A stretch of DNA of 64,000 bases from Pseudomonas viridiflava (GCF_900591205.1 NZ_UUPU01000027.1:62001-126000); one strand, 5' to 3'; positions 17,584 through 27,696 are shown, counted from the first letter of the stretch. Notes: generated by a model not told the origin, from the sequence alone. Numbers and translations are program-made.

Positions 17584-19035
17584 CTAAATCCCGCATAGCT
17601 TGCGCAATAAGTCGTTATCCAGATGGTTCTCCACCAGATCGGCCAGCCGTTCGATATCGCGCTCGCGCAGGGCGTGATAATCCACCTCCTGCACATCCTG
17701 CAACCCCGCCCAGCGCAGCAAGGCACTGCATGCCGCCGGGGTCTCGAACACACCATGCAGATACGTACCGAGGATCTGCCCATCCGCACTCTGCGCGCCG
17801 TCACTACGGCCATCCTCCAACAGCACAGCAGCCGTCGACAAGGCGGCGCCGGACGTCACGCCGGCGTGAATCTCATACCCGCTGACCTCGGCATTTTCCA
17901 ACAACAAACGCCCGCGCACATTGCTCAACTGCTTCTCTGCTTCCAGGGTCGTACTGAACGCCAACAGCCCCAAGCCCTCACTGGACCCGGCGGCGCCCTC
18001 CAGCCCAAGCGGGTCATGCACCTGTTCACCGAGCATCTGCAACCCGCCGCAAATCCCCAGCACCTTGCCACCGTAGCGCAAGTGCCGGGCCACGGCAGTG
18101 TCCCAGCCATTGGCACGCAGATAGGCCAGGTCACTGCGCACGCTTTTCGAGCCTGGCAGGATGATCAGGTCGGCGGCCGGAATCGGCTGGCCCGGCCCAA
18201 TAAACTGCAAATCCACTTGGGGATGCAGGCGCAGCGGGTCGAAATCGGTATGGTTGCTGATGCGCGGCAACACTGGCACCACCACCTTGAGTACCTGGGC
18301 CGCCTTGTCGATCTGGCGCTGGTCGATGCCGTCTTCGGCTTCCAGGTGCAGGTCCATCACGTAGGGCAACACGCCCACCACCGGCTTGCCGGTGCGCGCT
18401 TGCAGCCAGTCCAGGCCCGGTTGCAACAACGCGATATCGCCGCGAAAACGGTTGATGATAAAACCTTTGACCCGCGCCTGTTCGGTCGGCGAAAGCAGCT
18501 CCAGGGTGCCGACCAGATGGGCGAACACGCCGCCACGATTGATATCGGCGATCAGCAGCACCGGGCAATCCACGGCCTCGGCAAAGCCCATATTGGCGAT
18601 GTCATTGGCGCGCAGGTTGATCTCCGCAGGCGACCCCGCACCCTCGACCATCACCACCGGGTAAGCAGCGCTCAACCGCGCGTGCGAGGCCAGCACCGCC
18701 TGCATCGCGATGGCTTTGTAGTCGTGATAGGCCACCGCGTTCATGCTGGTCACGGCGCGGCCGTGGATGATCACTTGGGAGCCGGTGTCGCTGTTGGGTT
18801 TGAGCAGCACCGGGTTCATGTCGGTGTGGGGCGCGAGGTTGGCGGCCTGGGCTTGCACCGCCTGGGCGCGGCCGATTTCGCCGCCTTCGGCGGTGACGGC
18901 ACTATTGAGCGCCATGTTCTGCGGCTTGAACGGCGCCACCGCCACGCCCTGGCGCACCAGCCAACGGCACAGCGCGGTCACCAGGGTACTTTTACCGGCG
19001 TCGGAGGTGGTGCCTTGCACCATCAGCGTACTCAT
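17584..19035 (-). CDS. cobQ: Cobyric acid synthase (amidase)
   Basis: This 483-residue glutamine amidotransferase amidates carboxylates b, d, e and g of adenosylcobyrinate a,c-diamide. The N-terminal dethiobiotin-synthetase-like domain begins [20 protein letters not shown] (P-loop). The C-terminal class I amidotransferase has its nucleophilic Cys in [11 protein letters not shown] and the histidine in [12 protein letters not shown] 19035 overlaps the cobD stop. It is the last gene of the upstream cob block. Confidence 0.97.
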   Translation of the reverse strand: MSTLMVQGTTSDAGKSTLVTALCRWLVRQGVAVAPFKPQNMALNSAVTAEGGEIGRAQAVQAQAANLAPHTDMNPVLLKPNSDTGSQVIIHGRAVTSMNAVAYHDYKAIAMQAVLASHARLSAAYPVVMVEGAGSPAEINLRANDIANMGFAEAVDCPVLLIADINRGGVFAHLVGTLELLSPTEQARVKGFIINRFRGDIALLQPGLDWLQARTGKPVVGVLPYVMDLHLEAEDGIDQRQIDKAAQVLKVVVPVLPRISNHTDFDPLRLHPQVDLQFIGPGQPIPAADLIILPGSKSVRSDLAYLRANGWDTAVARHLRYGGKVLGICGGLQMLGEQVHDPLGLEGAAGSSEGLGLLAFSTTLEAEKQLSNVRGRLLLENAEVSGYEIHAGVTSGAALSTAAVLLEDGRSDGAQSADGQILGTYLHGVFETPAACSALLRWAGLQDVQEVDYHALRERDIERLADLVENHLDNDLLRKLCGI

Positions 19036-20021
19036 ACGGCTTCCTTGTAGGCGCCCAGGGCCTCGTCGAGGCGCAGCCAGTCGGCTTCAGTATCGGGCAA
19101 GCCGAATCGCAGGCTGCTGTCGTGGGCAAACAGGCGCAGCAGAATGCCGCGCTGGGCCATGAATTCGTGCATGCGTTCGGCATGCGGGGTGATCAGCCAT
19201 TGGAACAAGGCACAGCCGCCCTGGGGCTGAAAGCCATGGCGTTCCAGCAAGGCGTAAAGGCGCTGGCCGGCTTCGATACAGCGCCCGCGTTGCCGTGCAT
19301 GCCCGGCAGTGTCGCGCAGGCACACCTGGCCCAGCACCCGTGTCGGCCCGCTGACTGCCCACGGCCCGACCTGTTCGGCGAGCAGCTTGAGCAGCTTGCG
19401 TTCGGCCAGCACAAAGCCCAGCCGTACCCCGGCCAGGCCGAAAAACTTGCCGAACGAACGCAGCACAATCAGGCCGACCTGATGGGCCTGGCCCGCCAGG
19501 CTCAACTGCGGGGTCACGTCCATAAAGGCTTCGTCCACCACCAGCCAGCCGCCGCGCTGGGCCAGCCGTGAATGCCAGTCGAGCAGGCGTTGCGGGGGCA
19601 GGCTCAAACCCGTGGGGTTATTCGGATTGACCACCACCAGCACGTCGAGGCTGTCGAGGAAGAAATCGACTTCCTGCTCCTGCACTTCGCGCACCACGTA
19701 ACCGGCGCGGCGCCAGGCTTCGGCGTGTTCGGCATAGCACGGCGACAATACGCCGACCTTGCCCGCACGGCGCAGGCGCGGCAGCAACTGGATTGCCGCC
19801 TGGGAGCCAGGCACCGGCAGCAGATGCGCGGCGCCGTAGTATTCGCTGGCGGCCTGTTCCAGGCCGTCGTCGGTTTCCGGCAAGCGCGCCCAGGCCCGCA
19901 GCGGGATCTCGGGGATAGCCCACGGCCACGGCGCGAGGCCGCTGGACAGGTCGAGCCAGTCGACCTCGGCAATCCCGTACTGGAGCGCCGCCTTGCGCAG
20001 CCGGCCACCGTGTTCAAGCAT
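19032..20021 (-). CDS. cobD: L-threonine-O-3-phosphate decarboxylase
   Basis: This 329-residue PLP enzyme of the aminotransferase fold (called CobC in Pseudomonas nomenclature) supplies (R)-1-amino-2-propanol phosphate for the nucleotide loop. It has [21 protein letters not shown], and the PLP lysine in [19 protein letters not shown] chose the internal ATG 20021 (MLEHGGRL), which matches the family start and overlaps the cbiB stop by eight bases, over an upstream in-frame start at 20039. Confidence 0.95.
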   Translation of the reverse strand: MLEHGGRLRKAALQYGIAEVDWLDLSSGLAPWPWAIPEIPLRAWARLPETDDGLEQAASEYYGAAHLLPVPGSQAAIQLLPRLRRAGKVGVLSPCYAEHAEAWRRAGYVVREVQEQEVDFFLDSLDVLVVVNPNNPTGLSLPPQRLLDWHSRLAQRGGWLVVDEAFMDVTPQLSLAGQAHQVGLIVLRSFGKFFGLAGVRLGFVLAERKLLKLLAEQVGPWAVSGPTRVLGQVCLRDTAGHARQRGRCIEAGQRLYALLERHGFQPQGGCALFQWLITPHAERMHEFMAQRGILLRLFAHDSSLRFGLPDTEADWLRLDEALGAYKEAV

Positions 20022-20922
20022 AGAATTGCGCCCCCGCACATAGGATCAGCAGCCATAACCATACGCCGCGCTGCACCAGTTGCCAGCCCCGGTCGATGGC
20101 ATCGGCGTCCGCCGCCGGGCCTTCGCCCAAGGGCGGGCGCTGGTGCACTTCGCCGTGGTAGATCGCCGCGCCGCCCAGCTCAACCCCCAACGCGCCGGCC
20201 CCGGCAGCCATCACCGGGCCAGCATTGGGGCTGTCCCAGGTCGGGCCCTGGGTGCGCCAGCATTTGAAGGCCAGACGAGTCTTGCCCAATACCGCGTAGG
20301 TCAAAGCCACAAGCCGTGCAGGAATGTAGTTCAGCACGTCGTCGATTTTAGCCGCCGCCCAGCCGAAGCGTTCAAAGCGTTCGTTGCGATAGCCCCACAT
20401 GGCATCGAGGGTGTTGCTCAGGCGGTAGAGCACCACCCCCGGCACACCGCCGACGACAAACCAGAACAGCGCGGCAAACACCGCGTCGCTGCCGTTTTCC
20501 AGCACCGACTCGGTGGCGGCACGGGCGACTTCGGTGCGGTCCAGTTCGCTGGTCTGGCGGCTGACCAGGTAGCTCACGCGCTTGCGCGCTTCATCCAGAT
20601 CATCACTGCGCAATGCCTGGGCCACCGGGATCACATGTTCGCCAAGACTGCGCATGCCCAGCGCGAGGTACAACGCCAGAATCTCCAGTACCCAGCCGAT
20701 ATACGGCGCCCACGACAAGGCGGTGGCCAGCAGGGTCAGCGGCACCACCGCGATAACCCACGCGGTCACGCCGTGGCTGCGCCAGCCACGGCCACCGCTG
20801 TTGAAACGTTGCTCGATACGCCCGGCGAAATTGCCGAACGCCACCAGCGGATGCCAGCGCCTGGGCTCACCCAGCAGCGCATCCAGCGCCACCGCAGCGG
20901 CACACAGCAAGGCCACACTCAT
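20014..20922 (-). CDS. cbiB: Adenosylcobinamide-phosphate synthase, membrane protein
   Basis: This 302-residue integral membrane protein (CobD in Pseudomonas nomenclature) attaches aminopropanol phosphate to adenosylcobyric acid. It shows [18 protein letters not shown] at the N-terminus, [36 protein letters not shown] central motifs, and the [14 protein letters not shown] loop. The ATG at 20922 overlaps the bluB stop codon (ATGA); the in-frame extension upstream to 20937 is unnecessary. Confidence 0.95.
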   Translation of the reverse strand: MSVALLCAAAVALDALLGEPRRWHPLVAFGNFAGRIEQRFNSGGRGWRSHGVTAWVIAVVPLTLLATALSWAPYIGWVLEILALYLALGMRSLGEHVIPVAQALRSDDLDEARKRVSYLVSRQTSELDRTEVARAATESVLENGSDAVFAALFWFVVGGVPGVVLYRLSNTLDAMWGYRNERFERFGWAAAKIDDVLNYIPARLVALTYAVLGKTRLAFKCWRTQGPTWDSPNAGPVMAAGAGALGVELGGAAIYHGEVHQRPPLGEGPAADADAIDRGWQLVQRGVWLWLLILCAGAQFYA

Positions 20923-21569
20923 TGACTCACTCCCCACACATTCTCATACAACATGTCACTCAGCGGCCGTGGTTCGGTCCAGCCTTCGAGCTGCAACATC
21001 GGTGCCGGATAGAACTCGGCGACGGGCCCCAGGCACAACACCGCCAGCGGTTTTGCGCCCGGCGGCAGGCCCAGCAAGTCGGCCAGGGCCTGCGGTTCGA
21101 ACAGCGAGACCCAGCCCATGCCCAGCCCTTCAACGCGGGCAGCCAGCCACAGATTCTGGATCGCACAGGACAGCGACGCCATGTCCATTTCCGGCAAGGT
21201 GCGCCGCCCGAAGATATGGCGCTCGCGATCATCCATCAACGCCGCCACCAGCACCTCGGCGCAGTCATGGATGCCTTCGACCTTGAGCTTCATAAACTCA
21301 TCGGAACGCTCGCCCAGGGCTTCGGCGGTGCGCACGCGCTCTTCTTCCACCAGTTGTTGAATCTGCCCACGCAACACGCGGTCGCTGATGCGGATAAACC
21401 GCCACGGTTGCATCAGACCGACGCTGGGGGCCTGGTGCGCGGCCTGGAGCAGGCGGTGGAGCAATTGGGGCGCGACAGTGCCGCCGCTGAAGTGGCGCAT
21501 ATCGCGGCGTTCGGCGATGGCGCGGTACACGGCCTGGCGATCGGCCTCGGGGAAGGCGTTGTCGGTCAT
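20919..21569 (-). CDS. bluB: 5,6-dimethylbenzimidazole synthase
   Basis: This 216-residue nitroreductase-fold enzyme cleaves reduced FMN with oxygen to give the lower ligand base of B12. Motifs are [10 protein letters not shown] near the N-terminus, [20 protein letters not shown], and [12 protein letters not shown]. Its presence marks an aerobic, complete lower-ligand route feeding CobT. The start codon overlaps the cobB stop, despite the extended cobB tail. Confidence 0.95.
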   Translation of the reverse strand: MTDNAFPEADRQAVYRAIAERRDMRHFSGGTVAPQLLHRLLQAAHQAPSVGLMQPWRFIRISDRVLRGQIQQLVEEERVRTAEALGERSDEFMKLKVEGIHDCAEVLVAALMDDRERHIFGRRTLPEMDMASLSCAIQNLWLAARVEGLGMGWVSLFEPQALADLLGLPPGAKPLAVLCLGPVAEFYPAPMLQLEGWTEPRPLSDMLYENVWGVSQ

Positions 21570-22972
21570 GGCCTCTTCGCGGGCAAGTCGAATCGTCGCA
21601 CCGCCCCTCCCACAGTTGACCGAGCTGAAACACCATCCAATGTGGGAGCTGGCTTGCCTGCGATAGCGATCTCAGGGCTCGGCGCAAACAAGGCGGCTAC
21701 CGCCACCGGGTTGGATGGGAAATAAAAGTGCACGTAGGACGCCGTCATCCGCCCCTGCCGATACACCGCCTCGGCACCGCGCCCACCATTGGGGCTCAAA
21801 CCCCGGGCAATCGGCTGCCATTCGGTGTTGGTCAGGGAATGGTGATAGGTGTGCCCGCGCAATACACCTTCCGGTAGCTCGACACTTTGCAAGGCCAGGG
21901 CCGCCAGTTTCTTTTGCATCACCGCATCGCCTTGCAGCAGGCCGACCAGCTCGGCGCGGGCGCCGTCGACGTCGGTGAGCGAGTCCAGCAGGTAAAGCAT
22001 GCCGCCACACTCGGCGAGCAAAGGTTTGCCGGCGACGTGATGAGCACGGATGGCGTCGAGCATCGGGGTGTTTTCCGACAACGCCTGATGGTGCAGTTCC
22101 GGGTAACCGCCGGGCAGATACAGACTGTCGGCGTCAGGCAATTCGCGATCGTGGATCGGCGAGAAAAAAACCAGCTCGGCGCCCATCGCCCGCAACAGGT
22201 CGAGGCTGGCGCCGTAGGTAAAGGCGAAGGCTTCATCGCGAGCCACGGCAATACGTACGCCGGCCAGCAACGGTTCAGCCTCGATCACCTCAGGCGCGGC
22301 GAAGGTTACCGGCGGCGGCAAGGCGACCTCGCAGCTGCTGCCCAGGGCTTGGGCGGCGGCGTCCAGGCGCACGTCAAGGTCATTCAGTTCGCTGGCTTGC
22401 ACCAGGCCGAGGTGACGGCTGGGCAGTTCGATCCCGGTTTCACGGGACAACGCGCCATACCAACGCAGGCCCTCGGTGAGGCTGCCTTCCAGCAATTGCG
22501 CGTGACGCAGGGTGCCGACGCGGTTGGCCAGCACGCCGGCGAACGGCAAATCCGGTTGATAGCGCGCCAGGCCCAGGGCCAGCGCGCCGAAGGTCTGGGC
22601 CATGGCGGTGCCGTCGATCACACCCAGCACCGGTACACCGAAATGCCGCGCCAAATCGGCGCTGGACGGCGTGCCGTCGAACAGGCCCATCACGCCTTCG
22701 ATCAGGATCAGGTCAGCCTCACCCGCCGCTTCCCACAACAGTCGACGACTTTCCTGCTCGCCCACCATCCACATGTCCAGTTGATACACCGGCGCACCGC
22801 TGGCGCGCTCGTGAATCATCGGGTCCAGAAAGTCCGGACCGCACTTGAACACCCGCACCTTGCGCCCCAGGTTGCGGTGCAAACGGGCCAACGCGGCGGT
22901 GACGGTGGTTTTGCCCTGGCCGGACGCCGGAGCGGCGATCAATACGGCCGGGCAATGACGGGGCTGATTCAA
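21566..22972 (-). CDS. cobB: Cobyrinate a,c-diamide synthase with REP-derived C-terminal tail
   Basis: This 468-residue glutamine amidotransferase amidates hydrogenobyrinate/cobyrinate at positions a and c. It has the N-terminal P-loop APASGQGKTTVTAAL, the C-terminal glutaminase Cys in LLAECGGMLYLLD, and HTYHHS. The conserved domain ends near FYFPSNPVAVAALF, about residue 429. The last 39 residues follow a REP element: residues about 435-444 (IAIAGKPAPT) are the translated REP at 21641-21667. The family is usually about 430 residues, so the tail is an addition. The stop still overlaps bluB by ATGA, and the start overlaps the cobO stop. Confidence 0.95.
   Translation of the reverse strand: MNQPRHCPAVLIAAPASGQGKTTVTAALARLHRNLGRKVRVFKCGPDFLDPMIHERASGAPVYQLDMWMVGEQESRRLLWEAAGEADLILIEGVMGLFDGTPSSADLARHFGVPVLGVIDGTAMAQTFGALALGLARYQPDLPFAGVLANRVGTLRHAQLLEGSLTEGLRWYGALSRETGIELPSRHLGLVQASELNDLDVRLDAAAQALGSSCEVALPPPVTFAAPEVIEAEPLLAGVRIAVARDEAFAFTYGASLDLLRAMGAELVFFSPIHDRELPDADSLYLPGGYPELHHQALSENTPMLDAIRAHHVAGKPLLAECGGMLYLLDSLTDVDGARAELVGLLQGDAVMQKKLAALALQSVELPEGVLRGHTYHHSLTNTEWQPIARGLSPNGGRGAEAVYRQGRMTASYVHFYFPSNPVAVAALFAPSPEIAIAGKPAPTLDGVSARSTVGGAVRRFDLPAKRP
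21641..21667. repeat. REP unit inside the 3' end of cobB
   Basis: TGTGGGAGCTGGCTTGCCTG followed by CGATAGC, identical to the unit in intergenic REPINs. A decayed partner (GGGCAAG..CCCTCCCACAG, about 21588-21615) suggests a former REPIN. Both lie within the cobB reading frame. Confidence 0.88.
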
Positions 22973-23580
22973 AGTTCGACGCCTTTCTGTGCCTTGATGC
23001 CAGCCTGAAAGGCGTGCTTGAGCATGCCCATTTCGGTGACGGTGTCGCCCATTTCGATCAACTCAGGCTTGGCGCCACGGCCGGTGACCACCACGTGTTG
23101 CATCGGTGGCCGGGCTTGCAGGTCGCTGAGCACCTGGTCCAGGTCGAGGTAGCCGTGTTTTAGGGCGATGTTCAGCTCATCGAGGACCACCAGGCCGATG
23201 GACGAGTCTTGCAACAGCTCGCGGGACACCGCCCAGGCGGCTTCGGCGGCGGCGATGTCGCGCTGGCGGTCCTGAGTTTCCCAGGTGAAGCCCTCGCCCA
23301 TCACGTGAAAGCGTACTTGCTCGGGGAAGCGGCGAAAGAACAACTCTTCACCGGTGCTGTTGCGGCCCTTGATGAACTGCACCACGCCGCACTGCATGCC
23401 GTGGCCCATAGCACGGGCGAGCATGCCGAACGCCGAACTGCTTTTGCCTTTGCCGTTGCCGGTCAGCACCAGCAGCAGCCCGCATTCGTTGGGGGAATTG
23501 GCGATGCGCTCGTCGATCACGGCTTTTTTGCGCAGCATGCGCGCCAGGTGGCGTTCGTCGCGGTCGGGGGAATCGGTCAT
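22969..23580 (-). CDS. cobO: Cob(I)yrinic acid a,c-diamide adenosyltransferase
   Basis: This 203-residue CobA/CobO-type corrinoid adenosyltransferase has the P-loop TGNGKGKSSSAFGML, VQFIKGRNSTGEE, and the VLDELNIALKHGYL motif. It adds the 5'-deoxyadenosyl group to the cobalt. ATG 23580 has GGAGAGC seven bases upstream; longer in-frame extensions run into the riboswitch region. It is the first gene of the riboswitch-controlled block. Confidence 0.97.
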   Translation of the reverse strand: MTDSPDRDERHLARMLRKKAVIDERIANSPNECGLLLVLTGNGKGKSSSAFGMLARAMGHGMQCGVVQFIKGRNSTGEELFFRRFPEQVRFHVMGEGFTWETQDRQRDIAAAEAAWAVSRELLQDSSIGLVVLDELNIALKHGYLDLDQVLSDLQARPPMQHVVVTGRGAKPELIEMGDTVTEMGMLKHAFQAGIKAQKGVEL

Positions 23581-23676
23581 GGCAGCTCTCCGTTGGGGCT
23601 GGACAAAAACGGCGGGCAGGAAAAAAGACAAACAGACAGCCAAGCATCGCCCACCGTGATGCTGTTGGATGATCCA

Positions 23677-23889
23677 GGCCGGTCTCCGGACTCATGAGTG
23701 GCGCACTTTTTAGAGCGCAGGCCAACGGCGCGCCTTCCCATATCACGTGGATACAGTGGCCAAAGGCACCGTCTTGACTCATTTACCGTTGCGGGGGCAG
23801 CGCCGGAATCGCGGCAGCACTGTGTACAAGTGCGCTCGCTCACCGGCTTCCCTGTTTCACTCCGTCGACCCGTGGGTCACAGAGCACCT
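23677..23889 (-). promoter_or_regulatory. Cobalamin (AdoCbl) riboswitch
   Basis: Read on the minus strand, the 5' part has GGGAAGCCGGTG, then the conserved core CCCCCGCAACGGTAAAT. The B12-box-like segment CACGTGATATGGGAAGGCGC follows, and the 3' closing strand is GAGTCCGGAGACCGGCC. This order is diagnostic of the class I cobalamin riboswitch. It ends about 95 bases before cobO, so AdoCbl should shut down the cobO-cobQ block; the expression platform is not obvious. Confidence 0.93.
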
Positions 23890-24005
23890 GGAACAAGCCG
23901 CGAAGGTTAGTGGGTTGGGGGTGGAGCGTCAATTAAAGCTGGCCTTGCACTTGAACCATCGCGCCGCCGCCCTCCTCTACCCTTACAGGTATCCAGGAGA
24001 AGACC

Positions 24006-25319
24006 ATGCATAAAACCAGACTTGCCCTACTGATCATGCTCGCCGGTGCCCTCGCCGCCTGCGGCGAAAGCTCTACCTTGCAGGTCTCCGACGGCACCGG
24101 GCCCTCGCCCAAGCTGCCGGAGCCGAACAAGACCCTGATCCCCACCGTAAACATCGCCCCGGCCATCGGCTGGCCGGACGGCGCGAAGCCAACCGCCGCC
24201 GCCGGCACCCAGGTGGCGGCGTTCGCCGAGGGCCTGGATCACCCGCGCTGGCTGTATGTGTTGCCCAATGGCGATGTACTGGTGGCTGAAACCAATGCAC
24301 CGCCCAAGCCGGACGACTCCTCAGGCATCCGTGGCTGGGTGATGGAGAAGGTCATGGGCCGCGCCGGTGCCGGCGTGCCCAGCCCGAATCGCATTACCCT
24401 GCTGCGTGACGCCGACCATGACGGCGTCGCCGAGACCCGCACGGTGTTTCTGGAAAACCTCAACTCGCCGTTCGGTATGACCCTGGTGGGCAACGACCTG
24501 TACGTCGCCGATTCCGACAAGCTGCTGCGCTTCCCCTATCAGCCGGGCGAAACCGCGATCAAGCAGGCCGGGACCAAGCTCGTCGACCTGCCGGGCGGCA
24601 GCATCAACCACCATTGGACCAAAAACGTGGTGGCGAGCAAGGACGGCAGCAAGCTGTATGTGAGCGTGGGTTCCAACAGCAACGTCGGTGAAAACGGTCT
24701 GGCGGCGGAGGAAGGTCGCGCTGCGATTTGGGAGGTGGACCGCGCCAGCGGCGAGCACCGCATCTTTGCCTCCGGCCTGCGCAACCCTAACGGCATGGCC
24801 TGGGAACCGCAGAGCGGCAAGCTGTGGACGGCGGTCAACGAGCGCGACGAAATCGGCAGCGACCTGGTGCCGGACTACATCACCTCGGTCAAGGATGGCG
24901 GGTTTTATGGCTGGCCCTTCAGCTACTACGGCCAGCATGTGGACGTGCGCGTCAACCCGCAAAACCTCGACCTGGTGGCCAAGGCTATCGCGCCGGACTA
25001 TGCGGTGGGCCCTCACACAGCCTCTTTGGGGCTGACGTTTGCCGAGGGCAGCAAGCTACCGGCGCCCTTCAGCAATGGTGCGTTCATCGGCCAGCATGGT
25101 TCGTGGAATCGCAAGCCGCACAGTGGCTACAAAGTGATTTTCGTGCCATTCGAGGGTGGGCAGCCTAAAGGCCAGCCGGTGGACGTGCTGACCGGGTTCC
25201 TCGACAAGGACGAGAAAGCCATGGGCCGGCCGGTGGGCGTGGTGATTGATCAGCAGGGGGATTTGCTGGTGGCGGATGATGTGGGGAATAAGGTGTGGCG
25301 CGTTTCGGCGGCTAAATAA
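24006..25319 (+). CDS. PQQ-dependent sugar (sorbosone) dehydrogenase family lipoprotein
   Basis: This 437-residue secreted protein has a lipobox (LAGALAAC, Cys about residue 19) and a six-bladed beta-propeller of the glucose/sorbosone dehydrogenase family. Recognisable stretches are [46 protein letters not shown], and [13 protein letters not shown]. By family it could oxidise aldoses with PQQ at the outer surface of the inner membrane, but the substrate is unknown. The ATG has AGGAGAAG upstream. It is divergent from the riboswitch and monocistronic. Confidence 0.9.
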   Translation: MHKTRLALLIMLAGALAACGESSTLQVSDGTGPSPKLPEPNKTLIPTVNIAPAIGWPDGAKPTAAAGTQVAAFAEGLDHPRWLYVLPNGDVLVAETNAPPKPDDSSGIRGWVMEKVMGRAGAGVPSPNRITLLRDADHDGVAETRTVFLENLNSPFGMTLVGNDLYVADSDKLLRFPYQPGETAIKQAGTKLVDLPGGSINHHWTKNVVASKDGSKLYVSVGSNSNVGENGLAAEEGRAAIWEVDRASGEHRIFASGLRNPNGMAWEPQSGKLWTAVNERDEIGSDLVPDYITSVKDGGFYGWPFSYYGQHVDVRVNPQNLDLVAKAIAPDYAVGPHTASLGLTFAEGSKLPAPFSNGAFIGQHGSWNRKPHSGYKVIFVPFEGGQPKGQPVDVLTGFLDKDEKAMGRPVGVVIDQQGDLLVADDVGNKVWRVSAAK

Positions 25320-25346
25320 CCGTTCTCATGTACAACGCAAAGCAAA

Positions 25347-25436
25347 TGTGGGAGCGGGCTTGCCCGCGAAGGCGGTGGATCAGCCAATGAACCTGTTGAC
25401 TGACACCTTGCCTTCGCGAGCAAGCCCGCGCCCACA
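25347..25436. repeat. REPIN, GCGGGCTTGCCCGCG type
   Basis: Inverted REP units TGTGGGAGCGGGCTTGCCCG and CGAGCAAGCCCGCGCCCACA enclose a variable spacer. It sits between the convergent sorbosone dehydrogenase-like and NlpC/P60 genes. Confidence 0.92.
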
Positions 25437-25453
25437 TTTAGTTTCCGTTCAGC

Positions 25454-25993
25454 CTAGGGGTTACGTGCCAGGTTAGCCGGCAGCACGCGCTTGGCGCTCA
25501 GGTAGGCATTCTGCCAATACGCCTTGGACAAGGTGTCCAGCTTCACTGTACCGCCGGTTTGCGGGGCGTGCACAAAGCGTCCTTCACCCACGTAGATCCC
25601 GGCGTGGCTGACCTGCGAGCCGCCACCGGTGGCGAAGAACAGCAAATCACCGGTCTGCAGGTTCTGCTCGCTCACATCCTGCGCACGCATTACGATCAGC
25701 TCACGGGTAGTGCGCGGCAGGGAGATGCCGGCAGCGTCGCGGAAGACGAAACCGATCAGACCACTGCAATCAAACCCGGAGTCCGGCGTGTTGCCGCCCC
25801 AACGGTAAGGCGTGCCCACCAGGCCGAGCGCACGGAAGAGCACGTCTTCGGCCGCAGGCGAGAAACTCTGGGTGGAATAGTTGAACACCGGCTTAGGCTT
25901 GACCACTACGGGAGCGGGCGGCGGTGGACGACTGGCGCAGGCGCTGAGCAGCGCGGCGCAAAGGATAAGAAACAGGCGGGCCGAGGTCGACAT
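25454..25993 (-). CDS. NlpC/P60 (C40) peptidoglycan endopeptidase lipoprotein
   Basis: This 179-residue protein has a lipobox LLSAC at about residues 15-19, a proline-rich linker and a C-terminal NlpC/P60 domain. The catalytic Cys is in SGFDCSGLIGFVF, the His in QVSHAGIYVG, and the third polar residue (His) in FVHAPQ. Such enzymes cut between D-glutamate and diaminopimelate in murein peptides. ATG 25993 is the first codon before the signal sequence. A paralogue follows upstream on the same strand, 144 bases away, suggesting an old tandem duplication. Confidence 0.93.
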   Translation of the reverse strand: MSTSARLFLILCAALLSACASRPPPPAPVVVKPKPVFNYSTQSFSPAAEDVLFRALGLVGTPYRWGGNTPDSGFDCSGLIGFVFRDAAGISLPRTTRELIVMRAQDVSEQNLQTGDLLFFATGGGSQVSHAGIYVGEGRFVHAPQTGGTVKLDTLSKAYWQNAYLSAKRVLPANLARNP

Positions 25994-26137
25994 GTGCAGA
26001 ACAATCCTGGTCTGGATGCGGCTTTCGCTGCCGAACGCTGAAAACCAGAACGCGCAAGCAAAGCTCGCGCGAACAGATTACAACAATGTCCAGGGATTCT
26101 AGCGCTTACACGTCAAACTTCAAGTATCACTTTAAGT

Positions 26138-26782
26138 TTACTTGCTAGCGGTAACCGTAGTCGGGGCCATGGCGAGTGCACGCTTGGCTTCGATGAAGGT
26201 TTTGCTCCAGTAGCTGTCACCCAGGCTGTCGACTCGAACACCGCCACTGCGACGGCTGCTGGAGTGGATAAACTGGTTATCGCCCAGGTAGATACCGGCA
26301 TGGCTTACGCGACCACGGCCAGCAGTACTGAAGAAAAGCAGATCACCGGGCTTGAGGTTGTTGCGTGCGACCAACGGTGCTTTCACGTTGATCATTTCGC
26401 GAGTCGAGCGTGGCAGGTTCATGCCAGCTTCTTCACGAAACAGGTAGCCGATGAACCCGCTGCAGTCGAAACCGGCTTCGGAGGTGCCGCCGAAACGGTA
26501 ACGGGTGCCGATCAGAGACATGCCACGTTCGAGGATGCTGTCGGCCAGAACTGGAAGCTGGTAAGGCTTGTTGCCACCGAAGGCGGCCAGTTCTTTTTCG
26601 GTTGCCTGCTCTTCTTTATAAAGAGCGTCTTCATAAACAGTAGAAGACTGTGCGGCGACGAATTTTGCCTGGGACTGTTGTACTGGTTTTTGCTGCTCAG
26701 CCACGTTTTGAGTGTGGGTGGCGCAACCAAACAACAGGGTAACGAGTGCGAGAGGCACGAGGGGTGCGAAGCGATTTAGCAT
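26138..26782 (-). CDS. NlpC/P60 (C40) endopeptidase lipoprotein, paralogue
   Basis: This 214-residue lipoprotein has lipobox LLFGC, a Gln/Glu-rich spacer, then an NlpC/P60 domain with Cys in AGFDCSGFIGYLF, His in RVSHAGIYLG and His in FIHSSS. It is related to the gene at 25454 but has a longer linker and a basic SSRRSGG loop. In E. coli the comparable enzymes are MepS/MepH-type hydrolases needed for cell-wall expansion (family knowledge). ATG 26782 was preferred to GTG 26788; no clear ribosome site is visible. Confidence 0.92.
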   Translation of the reverse strand: MLNRFAPLVPLALVTLLFGCATHTQNVAEQQKPVQQSQAKFVAAQSSTVYEDALYKEEQATEKELAAFGGNKPYQLPVLADSILERGMSLIGTRYRFGGTSEAGFDCSGFIGYLFREEAGMNLPRSTREMINVKAPLVARNNLKPGDLLFFSTAGRGRVSHAGIYLGDNQFIHSSSRRSGGVRVDSLGDSYWSKTFIEAKRALAMAPTTVTASK

Positions 26783-26991
26783 GGGCACGACCGTGGCTGA
26801 TATGTAAAGAAGTCGAGACTATGCCCACTATCACATCCATTTGCAAATTCAATCGTGATCTATGTGACTTCGCGATTGGACTATGACATCTAAGCCGTAA
26901 TTCCATTTTTAGCTGCAAATGCGTAGCCAGACGGGCTCAAACGCAGGTTTTCTGACGCCTGTAAATTGCCGAATCCTACAAATTCAACACC

Positions 26992-27696
26992 TTACCAACC
27001 CAACGTCTCTTTGAGGAACGGGATCGTCAATTTTCGTTGCGCTTGCAGAGAAGCCTGATCGAGCTGTTCGAGCAAATCGAACAACGCGCTCATGCTGCGG
27101 GTGCCACGGGTGAGAATAAAGTGCCCCACTTCGTCGGTGAGGTGCAGGCCGCGACGCGATGCACGCAGCTGCAGGGCGCGCAATTTGTCTTCGTCGGACA
27201 GGGGGCGCATCTGGAAGATCAGCGCCAGGGTCAGGCGCGACTTGAGGTCAGCCAGCTTTACCGGCAATTCACGCGGCGAGGTGGACGCGGCAATCAGCAA
27301 GCGTCGGCCGCTGTCACGCAGGCGGTTGAACAGATGAAACAGCGCCTCTTCCCACTCCGCCTTGCCGGCGATCACCTGCAGGTCGTCCAGACACACCAGC
27401 TCGTACTGCTCAAGATGGTCGAAGATGCCGATACCACGGTCCATCAACTCAGCCAGTGGCAGATAAACCGCCGGCTCACCGGTCTGCTCGAAACGCAGGC
27501 ACGCGGCCTGCAACAGGTGGGTACGCCCTACACCGTGCTTGCCCCACAGATAGATAAGGCTTTCGGTCCACCCGGCGTCGGCTTCGCAGAGCCGCTCGAC
27601 ATAGCCGAGTGCAGCGGCATTGGCGCCTGGGTAGTAGTTGATAAAGGTGGCGTCGTCACGCAGACGCACACCCAAGGGCAGCTGAATCGGTTTCAT
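26992..27696 (-). CDS. hda: DnaA regulatory inactivator Hda
   Basis: This 234-residue AAA+ protein is homologous to the DnaA ATPase domain and begins with the clamp-binding motif MKPIQLPLGVRL (QLPLG). Hda bound to the beta clamp triggers ATP hydrolysis by DnaA after initiation. Note the Walker A region, which reads GKHGVGRTHLL with Arg in place of the usual Lys, and the Walker B ELVCLDDLQ. It lies between the PerM-type permease and the NlpC gene, an order also seen in P. aeruginosa as I recall. Confidence 0.94.
   Translation of the reverse strand: MKPIQLPLGVRLRDDATFINYYPGANAAALGYVERLCEADAGWTESLIYLWGKHGVGRTHLLQAACLRFEQTGEPAVYLPLAELMDRGIGIFDHLEQYELVCLDDLQVIAGKAEWEEALFHLFNRLRDSGRRLLIAASTSPRELPVKLADLKSRLTLALIFQMRPLSDEDKLRALQLRASRRGLHLTDEVGHFILTRGTRSMSALFDLLEQLDQASLQAQRKLTIPFLKETLGW

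Noticed and set aside
17060..17596. Minus-strand frame of 178 codons in the cobQ-cobU gap
   Set aside because: It runs through two REP units and the hairpin-rich repeat; its translation has the REP-type LFCGSWLACDGG phrase and no protein-like pattern.
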